From Methanomassiliicoccaceae archaeon (lineage in GTDB: Archaea > Thermoplasmatota > Thermoplasmata > Methanomassiliicoccales > Methanomethylophilaceae), in assembly GCA_031260545.1 (NCBI GenBank), contig JAIRJQ010000122.1, positions 1-6,280 of the forward strand: a stretch of DNA of 6,280 bases, written 5' to 3'. Shown one piece after another: positions 1 to 4,584 of this stretch. The notes below the pieces were generated by a model, which was given only the letters and a program-made list of their open reading frames with translations, did not search any database and had not been told where the DNA came from. Position 1 is the stretch's first letter; every line of letters begins with the position of its first letter. A program made the translations under genes and the position numbers.

Positions 1-89
1 ATGGCCAACTCAACCGTCTCAGTAAATTTGCGCTTCTTTGCACTCTCAAGTGCCTTCTGCACAGCCGTTACGGTCGATTTTTCTGCCAA
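1..89 (-). CDS. rpl1: Ribosomal protein L1 (L10a/uL1), N-terminal fragment, runs off left edge
   Basis: Large-subunit protein of the L1 stalk, which helps eject deacylated tRNA from the E site; in archaea and bacteria it can also repress its own mRNA. Only the first 29 codons and two bases are present. The product begins MAEKSTVTAVQKALESAKKR, followed by a KFTETVEL-like stretch; this is the usual archaeal L1 opening (an EKS..AV..ALE block, then a basic patch and FTE(T/S)V(E/D)LAI). The start is TTG (89-87). It is chosen because GAGGAGG at 103-97 lies 7 nt upstream, no in-frame ATG exists upstream, and the out-of-frame ATG at 112 quickly meets a stop. Normally it directly follows rpl11; here about 1.87 kb, including an opposed gene, separates them. 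It has its own promoter. Identity rests on a short piece but the match plus context is strong. Confidence 0.85.
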   Translation of the reverse strand, partial: MAEKSTVTAVQKALESAKKRKFTETVELA

Positions 90-96
90 TACAATT

Positions 97-137
97 CCTC
101 CTCGTAGTGCATGCGAACCCTAGGGTTCTCCTACAAG
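97..137 (-). promoter_or_regulatory. rpl1 leader: two-helix fold with asymmetric loop over the Shine-Dalgarno
   Basis: Reading the minus strand, 137-131 (CTTGTAG) can pair with 107-101 (CTACGAG), 7 bp with one G-U. Inside it, 128-124 (GAACC) pairs with 119-115 (GGTTC) around a CTAG tetraloop. The two stems are joined by an asymmetric internal loop: GA on one side, seven bases (114-108) on the other. The outer stem takes up half of the GAGGAGG ribosome-binding site (103-97). Two helices joined by an asymmetric loop is the general architecture of L1-binding RNA, and L1 is a known autorepressor, so a feedback site is plausible. The fold was drawn by hand and no energy was computed. Confidence 0.4.
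115..128. repeat. Perfect 14-bp palindrome GAACCCTAGGGTTC
   Basis: The sequence GAACCCTAGGGTTC is its own reverse complement. It lies about 10-20 bases inside the predicted rpl1 transcript and forms the inner stem of the leader fold described separately. As DNA it could equally be an operator for a dimeric regulator placed just downstream of the rpl1 start site. The sequence cannot decide between the two. Confidence 0.5.
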
Positions 138-157
138 CGAAACATAGGATTAAGCGT

Positions 158-176
158 CTAATATATAAAGATTACA
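158..176 (-). promoter_or_regulatory. Archaeal TATA/BRE promoter for rpl1
   Basis: On the minus strand the region reads TGTAAT (BRE-like, 176-171) followed by CTTTATATATTAG (170-158), very close to the archaeal TTTATATA box. Transcription would start about 25 bases downstream, near 138, giving a leader of about 48 nt before the TTG start. This would let rpl1 be expressed although it is detached from the secE-spt5-rpl11 unit. The box is nearly symmetric, so some plus-strand firing cannot be excluded. Confidence 0.6.
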
Positions 177-330
177 GGGCAAAGGAAGTTCACATTCAAG
201 GTCTTTGCAAAGCAGGATAAAATGTCTATTGTAAAAACATTACTCAGGAACGGATCCACCTTATCAACGTTTCTCACGAAAAATGTATCCGAACGCTGTA
301 ATCAGTGATTGTCGTGTCTTCGGAATCATC
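177..330. other. Intergenic stretch with no recognisable gene
   Basis: This lies between the rpl1 promoter and the likely control region of the glycosyltransferase gene. I see no RNA gene, clear repeat or conserved coding frame. The only plus-strand frame beginning with ATG is a 28-codon one (222-308) with a weak AGGA four bases upstream and no recognisable product, so it is not called as a gene. Confidence 0.5.
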
Positions 331-346
331 AAAAGATAAGTATTTG
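331..346 (+). promoter_or_regulatory. Weak candidate promoter for the GT80-like gene
   Basis: The AAAAGATAAGTATTTG stretch is the most TATA-like sequence at a workable distance from the 387 start; it would place the transcript start near 363 and give a short leader containing the GAGGGG ribosome-binding site (375-380). The match to the archaeal box is poor. A second possibility is reverse-direction use of the stronger TATA box near 160-170. Confidence 0.25.
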
Positions 347-386
347 TGTTCTGTTAACTATCGTGGAAACCAAAGAGGGGTTGTAA

Positions 387-1799
387 ATGAAAGCAGCGGT
401 CGTGATAGCAGCGGCAATTTTGTTGACGGCGACATCTTTTATTGCATTTGCCCCGTTCACCGAAGAGCAGGACCCGGGATGTGAAAATACAACAAAACAT
501 GTAAATCTTATATTCACATCGGCCACCGTGCCTGTGAACCAGGCGACGCTGGCCACATGGGCCGGCGAGGATACGACATACTTATGGTATGAGAGAACGG
601 ACACGTTCAGCGACATAAGCGCCCTGGGTGAAAAATATATACTCGTTGGAGACGCAGGCCAGAGAGACGTGCCGGGCGGGCCCGAACGGCTCGGTGAAAT
701 GTATAAAATGGCGGAGATCGTAAAAGATCTGTATAAACAAGACAAAAACACTACTTTCACGCTTTATGTCACAGATTACTACCTGATCGTGATACTGATA
801 GTATTCTATGAGAACGGGATCCCGGAAGCCAATTTCAATGTAAATCTTTGCGAAGACGGGGTCGGCAGTTACAATACGATGCGGAATTTCTTCAGCGGCG
901 GAGCGGATGATGCAGCGAAGACCGCACTGCTGGACAATAAGATCGAAGAGGTCAACGGCATAGTCGAACAGTGCATACAGGGTGATCACACTACCGAACA
1001 GTACGTAGGGGCCGAAAATTGGACGCGGTCTATCGCCCTTGCCGCCGCAAAAACCAACGTTACATATTGGCTGCAGGACCCAGTCCAGTTGAAAAGCGGA
1101 AGCAACGCCATACCCGATGTGATCTACGATCGGTTCGATTTTGCAGAGAACGCGAGCTTAAATGCCCTGGTGGAGAAACTGTCATGTAACGAAACGGCAT
1201 TCATCGAGTATAGAGAAATGATGTTCGGGGAAGAGATCAACAATCTGTTCTTGCCGAGAGAGGATGGTAAAAAGCCATTGGTCTTCACAGGTGCGGCATT
1301 TACCGGCGAGAACAAAGGATTCACACTTGAAGCCGGTGAAAAATCTCAATTCGAAACGGCGTTCAATAGGATAATAGAAGAATATGGCGATGAATATTTC
1401 TTTGTGTATAAAGGCCATCCGAGATGGGACACTCTGAACGGATACGGAAATGCCTGGCTGGATGGGTATGAAGCAGAGTTCTATGACAGAGTAGCATATT
1501 TGGACTCCTTGGGATCGCAAGGTCTCATAAACATCCTTCCGTATGCGATGCCGATGGACATGGTCCTGATGTTCTATCCGGAACTGACGCTTGGCGGTTA
1601 TAGTTCTTCGTTGTATTCGGTCATCAATCAGAACACCGAAAGCGAGGTCAAGTTCTTCGTCACAAACACCGGCCACGTCCTGAACCTGGACCCAGGCCTC
1701 CAGGTCAAGTACAACGACGGCGACTTCATGGTAAATGGAAAAAACCCCGTCTTCATCTCTCCGATCACGATCGGGTATCCGGGCTTCGAGGGGCCATGA
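387..1799 (+). CDS. GT80-like sialyltransferase, membrane-anchored or exported
   Basis: 470 aa. Predicted to transfer sialic acid (or a related nonulosonic acid) from a CMP donor to a glycan. Seen: residues 1-24 form a signal/anchor segment (K2, then a hydrophobic run); 39-51 (HVNLIFTSATVPV) matches the first Rossmann strand of GT80 enzymes; E156-D157-G158 matches the (D/E)DG motif with the general-base Asp; 298-302 (LVFTG) matches the conserved I/VFTG strand; K342-G343-H344-P345 is the KGHP motif; G403-G404 then S406-S408, L409 and Y410 match GG-ASSLY, whose serines bind the CMP phosphate. The motif order and spacing, and total length, fit Pasteurella and Photobacterium sialyltransferases. 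The far C-terminus (after about 430) diverges. Start: ATG with GAGGGG 6 nt upstream. Six N-x-S/T sequons suit an exported protein. It is a lone gene between rpl11 and rpl1, opposite to both. The fold family is fairly sure; donor and acceptor are inferred. Confidence 0.8.
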   Translation: MKAAVVIAAAILLTATSFIAFAPFTEEQDPGCENTTKHVNLIFTSATVPVNQATLATWAGEDTTYLWYERTDTFSDISALGEKYILVGDAGQRDVPGGPERLGEMYKMAEIVKDLYKQDKNTTFTLYVTDYYLIVILIVFYENGIPEANFNVNLCEDGVGSYNTMRNFFSGGADDAAKTALLDNKIEEVNGIVEQCIQGDHTTEQYVGAENWTRSIALAAAKTNVTYWLQDPVQLKSGSNAIPDVIYDRFDFAENASLNALVEKLSCNETAFIEYREMMFGEEINNLFLPREDGKKPLVFTGAAFTGENKGFTLEAGEKSQFETAFNRIIEEYGDEYFFVYKGHPRWDTLNGYGNAWLDGYEAEFYDRVAYLDSLGSQGLINILPYAMPMDMVLMFYPELTLGGYSSSLYSVINQNTESEVKFFVTNTGHVLNLDPGLQVKYNDGDFMVNGKNPVFISPITIGYPGFEGP

Positions 1800-1847
1800 T
1801 CGGATCCGAGGATATCACACACGATCGGATGCAGATAGGGAAAACCA

Positions 1848-1870
1848 CTTATTCCTTTCTTATTTCATTT
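1848..1870 (+). terminator. T-rich terminator candidate for the GT80-like gene
   Basis: Beginning 48 bases after the TGA, the plus strand holds a pyrimidine run of about 23 bases (CTTATTCCTTTC, then TTATTTCATTT), the kind of T-rich stretch at which archaeal RNA polymerase terminates without a hairpin. A further TTTTT lies at 1894-1898. Confidence 0.4.
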
Positions 1871-1899
1871 GCAGGAAATCGCTGAATGTTGCATTTTTC

Positions 1900-1924
1900 A
1901 ATAAAGAAATGGAATAAAGAAAAG
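1900..1924 (-). terminator. T-rich terminator candidate for the secE-spt5-rpl11 unit
   Basis: On the minus strand, about 33-57 bases past the rpl11 stop, there are two T-rich blocks (TTTTCTTTATT and TTTCTTTATT) that are direct repeats of each other separated by three bases. This is a typical archaeal intrinsic terminator pattern. It implies that the ribosomal transcript ends here instead of continuing into rpl1. Confidence 0.45.
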
Positions 1925-1956
1925 GTTTGGCCGCGTCAGATGTGCGATACGCAGGA

Positions 1957-2430
1957 TCAGACAAGCTGTGCGTCGTACATTCCCTTTTTGACGTCTGCCT
2001 GGAAGACCTTCGGGTCCTTGCCGTCAAGCGTCACACCAACGCAGACGCAGTTACCGGCAACTTCGAGCACGCGCGCTTTCACGGTCGCGCCGAGAAGGTC
2101 GAACTGCTTCATTGCTGCGATCTTCTTTGCCTGCTCTACCGTCAGGTTACCGACTTTCGTGGTACGGCAGTTGCTCGAACCGCTCGCCAATCCAAGTTCT
2201 CCCTTTATGAGCGCCGACACCGGAGGTGTTCCGACCTTTATCTCAAAGTTCTTCTTTTCGTCAATTATTATCTTCACCGGCACTTTCATCCCGGCGAACG
2301 CTTTCGTCTTTTCGTTTATGGCCGCGATGACTTCGTTTATCTTCACGCCCTTCGGGCCCAGTGCGGGGCCGAGAGGCGGACCTGCGGTCGCTTTTCCGCC
2401 GTCGATCAGTGCCTCAACTATATCTGGCAT
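1957..2430 (-). CDS. rpl11: Ribosomal protein L11 (uL11)
   Basis: 157 aa, full length for archaeal L11. It binds the GTPase-centre region of 23S rRNA at the base of the P/L12 stalk and is needed for elongation-factor function. Seen: residues 1-21 with the signature GGKATAGPPLGPALGPKGV; VKIIIDEKKNFEIKVGTPP completes the N-terminal domain, which ends about residue 70; the rest is the rRNA-binding C-terminal domain, with NLTVEQAKKIA and an archaeal-type extended tail. The start is ATG at 2430. The GTG at 2439 is rejected because it overlaps the spt5 stop and sits only two bases from the GGAG. The ribosome-binding site lies inside the end of spt5, and only 5 bases separate the spt5 stop from this ATG, so translation is probably coupled. 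Third gene of the secE-spt5-rpl11 unit; the usual next gene, rpl1, is displaced. Confidence 0.96.
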   Translation of the reverse strand: MPDIVEALIDGGKATAGPPLGPALGPKGVKINEVIAAINEKTKAFAGMKVPVKIIIDEKKNFEIKVGTPPVSALIKGELGLASGSSNCRTTKVGNLTVEQAKKIAAMKQFDLLGATVKARVLEVAGNCVCVGVTLDGKDPKVFQADVKKGMYDAQLV

Positions 2431-2435
2431 TTTTC

Positions 2436-3251
2436 TCACTTCTCCTTTTCAATGATCCTGACGCTGTCTCCCTTGACGGTCACCGGTATCGGCACCATCG
2501 CCTCTATAAGTTCGACAGTTATCTCTTCCTTGTTATTGTCAATATGCTGCACTCTCGCTCTTTCGCCTTTGAACGGGCCGTTGATCAGTTCAACGAGGTC
2601 CCCTTCGACCATACCGACGACAGTCGACAACGGCGTGAGGTAGTGGTCTATTTCTGCTAACGACGTTTCGCCGTCCACGAACGAACGTGCTTTTCTTATA
2701 TCCCTTGTCTTTTCGCGGAGGCGTTCTGTGTTCATTCCCTCCACGAAAACGTAGCCGCGCAGATTGTTGGGGCTGAGTATTGCAAATATGTCCTTCTCGC
2801 CGATGTTAGCTTTGGACAGGAGACTGTCAACTACGCTTTTTTCTTGGTCTATCTGCGTCTTGAGTATGATGATCGACTGTTTCGCGGATGCGCGGAACGA
2901 TTCAACATGAGATTCCCCGTCGGCCGTCGCAGTGATTTCTACGTTGACAGAGTCGCCGTATCTGGCCCCTTTCGGTGCGATCACTTCCAGCTTTAATTCT
3001 TTAGGTTCTTTTCCGGGTGTGTCGACATCCAGATCCTTTTTGCTGCGGTAGTTGCTCCATAATTCGCCCGTGGAATCATATAACGTTACATTCCATTCCG
3101 GGGCGTTCTCAGAGTCAGGACCGGTGGAGATATCAAAACTGATCTTTATCTTGCCGGACGTTGCCTGTTTCACACGGAACGGCCATATTGTTTTACCGCC
3201 GGCAGTTATCATGCGGTCGCGGCTGTCATTATTGTTAGTAGTGGATGACAT
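2436..3251 (-). CDS. spt5: Transcription elongation factor Spt5 (NusG) with extra N-terminal Ig-like domain
   Basis: 271 aa; archaeal Spt5 is usually about 145-160. With Spt4 it clamps RNA polymerase for processive elongation. Residues about 20-122 look like an immunoglobulin-type beta-sandwich, similar in pattern to NEW3 or CARDB-type domains (alternating hydrophobics; LKLEVIAPKGARYGDSVNVE, then ITATADG). Residues about 126-207 are the NGN domain (IIILKTQIDQEKSVVDSLL; LRGYVFVEG; LAEIDHYLTP). Residues about 211-268 are the KOW domain (VEGDLVELINGPFKGERARV). The start is ATG at 3251, preceded by GAGGG six bases upstream. An upstream in-frame start at 3323 would run through the end of secE and has no support. 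The first 18 residues are polar and probably disordered. There are 13 bases after secE and 5 before rpl11. The NGN-KOW call is certain; the Ig-like label comes from sequence pattern alone. Confidence 0.93.
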   Translation of the reverse strand: MSSTTNNNDSRDRMITAGGKTIWPFRVKQATSGKIKISFDISTGPDSENAPEWNVTLYDSTGELWSNYRSKKDLDVDTPGKEPKELKLEVIAPKGARYGDSVNVEITATADGESHVESFRASAKQSIIILKTQIDQEKSVVDSLLSKANIGEKDIFAILSPNNLRGYVFVEGMNTERLREKTRDIRKARSFVDGETSLAEIDHYLTPLSTVVGMVEGDLVELINGPFKGERARVQHIDNNKEEITVELIEAMVPIPVTVKGDSVRIIEKEK

Positions 3252-3264
3252 TTTTGTCCCTCGA

Positions 3265-3486
3265 TCAGAAGTATCCGGGGAGGTATCGCATGATCCACAT
3301 GATCGCGAAGCCGACGGCGCCAATTATTATTATACCGATACCCGTGATCATGACGATCCTTTTGTATTCCGCTTGATCGGGTCTGTGCGCCATTTTGAGG
3401 ACCCTTCCGTATCTGCCCTTTCCGATACTGCGGAATCTCGACTCCAAGTTCTCCTGGAACCCTGTGGCCTTCTCTTCCATGCTCAT
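3265..3486 (-). CDS. secE: Preprotein translocase subunit SecE (Sec61 gamma)
   Basis: 73 aa, normal for archaeal SecE. It is the clamp subunit of the SecYE-beta translocon in the cytoplasmic membrane. Seen: an amphipathic N-terminal helix (residues about 8-30), the family hinge RVLKMAHRPDQAEY (28-41; compare RVLKLARKPTREEY in relatives), then one transmembrane helix (about 44-66, rich in I, G and V) and a short tail RYLPGYF. The start is ATG at 3486 with GGAGG 7 bases upstream; a second ATG two codons later (3480) is possible. Longer in-frame starts (3525, 3579) are rejected: 3525 has its GAGGGG only three bases away, and 3579 abuts the predicted TATA box. First gene of the secE-spt5-rpl11 unit, as in many archaea. 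Confidence 0.92.
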   Translation of the reverse strand: MSMEEKATGFQENLESRFRSIGKGRYGRVLKMAHRPDQAEYKRIVMITGIGIIIIGAVGFAIMWIMRYLPGYF

Positions 3487-3580
3487 TCTTCTTCCTCCGT
3501 TCGTGCCGTTAATGCGGCGTATCATCGTCCCCTCGTTATCACTGAGATATGGACAATGGAGATACCCCTTAGAAAGCATT

Positions 3581-3598
3581 GATATTTTAAAGATTTCG
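3581..3598 (-). promoter_or_regulatory. Candidate TATA/BRE promoter for secE-spt5-rpl11
   Basis: The minus strand reads CGAAAT (BRE-like, 3598-3593) then CTTTAAAATATC (3592-3581), an A/T-rich box of archaeal type. The start site would be near 3560, leaving a leader of about 75 bases before the secE ATG. An alternative box, TTATTTTATT, lies at 3650-3641 on the same strand and would give a longer leader. Confidence 0.45.
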
Positions 3599-3600
3599 GT

Positions 3601-3630
3601 TGATTAGAGAGTTGATTAGAGAGTTGATAG
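3601..3630. repeat. 12-bp tandem repeat, 2.5 copies
   Basis: TGATTAGAGAGT occurs at 3601-3612 and again, identical, at 3613-3624, followed by a half copy TGATAG at 3625-3630. It sits between the two possible secE TATA boxes in the divergent region. The period is close to one helical turn, so adjacent copies would present the same DNA face to a bound regulator. It may also be a simple slippage repeat. Confidence 0.6.
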
Positions 3631-3658
3631 AAAGGAGTCTAATAAAATAAGGTCACTA

Positions 3659-3674
3659 GCATTCGAATGCATTC
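3659..3674. repeat. Overlapping palindromes upstream of the rmlA promoter
   Basis: GCATTCGAATGC (3659-3670) is a perfect 12-bp palindrome, and GAATGCATTC (3665-3674) is a perfect 10-bp palindrome overlapping it; GCATTC is therefore repeated directly ten bases apart. The pair ends six bases before the BRE of the rmlA promoter, a typical place for an archaeal activator site. The operator role is inference. Confidence 0.4.
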
Positions 3675-3680
3675 ACGTCC

Positions 3681-3696
3681 GTTAATCTGATATATC
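3681..3696 (+). promoter_or_regulatory. TATA/BRE promoter for rmlA, leaderless transcript
   Basis: GTTAAT (3681-3686) matches the archaeal BRE consensus (RNWAAW) exactly, and GATATATC follows at 3689-3696. The box centre is about 26 bases from the A of the rmlA ATG at 3718, the usual archaeal TATA-to-start distance. No Shine-Dalgarno precedes the ATG. Together these predict transcription beginning at or within a base or two of the start codon. Confidence 0.6.
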
Positions 3697-3717
3697 TTTC
3701 AAAACAATGCACCGCAG

Positions 3718-4584
3718 ATGAAGGGCATAATACTTGCGGCCGGTAAAGGGACGAGACTGTATCCCATTTCGTATCCCATTTCCAAGATATTGTTGCCGGT
3801 TTACAACAAACCGATGATATATTACCCGTTATCAACCCTTATATTGGCAGGCATAAAGGAAATAATGATCATAACTAACAAAGACGATCAAGAGAATTTC
3901 AAAAAAACCCTTGGCGACGGCTCGCGATTCGGTGTGAACATAACTTACGAAGTTCAATATGAGCAAAGAGGGATAGCAGATGCGTTCATAATAGCAGAGG
4001 ATTTTATCGCCAATGAACGCGTAGTTCTGATCCTCGGTGATAACATATACCACGGCGCCTGTATGAGGAATCTTTTAGGAAAAGCGGCACGCAACAAGGA
4101 GGGGTGTACAGTGTTCGTGTATGAGGTGCCCGATCCGGAGAGGTTCGGCGTCGCTGAACTGGATCCGCAAAACAATGTGATATCACTTGAGGAGAAACCA
4201 TCTTCGCCAAAGTCGAACTACGCCGTCACCGGTCTTTATTTCTATGACAGTAACGTCTGCGGATTCGCCAAGAAACTCGAACCATCCGCAAGAGGCGAAC
4301 TTGAGATCACCGATCTCAATAAAGTATACCTGTCAAACGGGAACTTGAAAGCATGCGTCATGGAACACGGGTACACATGGTTGGATGCCGGTACGTTCGA
4401 ATCGTTCCGCGACGCGGCGAACACCGTGCATGGTATCGAAGATCGCACAGACAGGATGGTCGGATGTCCTGAGGACGCCGCTGCAGAGGTGGGCTTCATG
4501 ACAGCAGCGGAGATCAGAGAGTTAATCATTAACGAAAAAAGCGAATATTATGACCGGGTCCGGAAGAGATTGGACGGGCTCTGA
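3718..4584 (+). CDS. rmlA: Glucose-1-phosphate thymidylyltransferase, RmlA-like
   Basis: 288 aa, the length of short-type RmlA. It joins glucose-1-phosphate and dTTP to dTDP-glucose and pyrophosphate, the first step to dTDP-rhamnose and other dTDP-deoxysugars; cytosolic. Seen: nucleotide-binding loop LAAGKGTRLYP (6-16) with R13; K23 in SKILLPVYNKPMIYYPLS (22-39); LGDGSRFGV (65-73); the LGDNIYHG loop (106-113) with metal-binding D108; EEKP (158-161) with K160; VTGLYFYD (170-177); GELEITDLN (193-201); WLDAGT (221-226) with the second metal Asp, D223. Bacterial RmlA usually has LAGGSGTRL where this has LAAGKGTRL, and VYDKPM where this has VYNKPM; both are conservative. UTP use cannot be excluded, but the short length and the PMIYYPLS and GLYFYD blocks favour RmlA over GalU. 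Leaderless promoter upstream. The stop overlaps the next start (TGATG), so the two are co-translated. Confidence 0.9.
   Translation: MKGIILAAGKGTRLYPISYPISKILLPVYNKPMIYYPLSTLILAGIKEIMIITNKDDQENFKKTLGDGSRFGVNITYEVQYEQRGIADAFIIAEDFIANERVVLILGDNIYHGACMRNLLGKAARNKEGCTVFVYEVPDPERFGVAELDPQNNVISLEEKPSSPKSNYAVTGLYFYDSNVCGFAKKLEPSARGELEITDLNKVYLSNGNLKACVMEHGYTWLDAGTFESFRDAANTVHGIEDRTDRMVGCPEDAAAEVGFMTAAEIRELIINEKSEYYDRVRKRLDGL

Noticed and set aside
38..220. Plus-strand 60-aa frame overlapping the left edge
   Set aside because: It lies across the rpl1 start, its ribosome-binding site and its promoter on the other strand and resembles nothing known; a shadow frame.
222..308. 28-codon plus-strand frame beginning MSIVKTLLRNG
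   Set aside because: Only a weak AGGA four bases upstream, no clear promoter of its own and no recognisable product; more likely chance.
1182..1676. Minus-strand 164-aa frame inside the glycosyltransferase gene
   Set aside because: Antisense shadow; the plus-strand frame carries conserved motifs over the same bases.
1801..1808. CGGATCCG palindrome after the glycosyltransferase stop
   Set aside because: Eight bases, no loop, no T-run directly after it; too short to call a hairpin or operator.
2431..2439. GTG start giving L11 three extra residues
   Set aside because: It overlaps the spt5 stop and leaves only two bases to GGAG; the ATG at 2430 gives the family's usual N-terminus.
1886..2643. 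Long plus-strand frames opposite rpl11 and spt5
   Set aside because: Antisense to highly conserved rpl11 and spt5; low-complexity composition with no family pattern.
3252..3323. Longer Spt5 start reading through the end of secE
   Set aside because: It would overlap secE by about 59 bases with no ribosome-binding site of its own, while the ATG at 3251 has GAGGG at proper spacing.
3487..3579. Longer SecE start adding 31 residues
   Set aside because: The extension is unlike SecE, and a start at 3579 would lie upstream of the transcript start predicted from the 3581-3592 box.
3764..3787. Repeated TATCCCATTTC inside rmlA, giving YPIS twice
   Set aside because: The spacing between the RLYP and SK motifs is the family's normal length, so this is not an insertion; probably coincidence.
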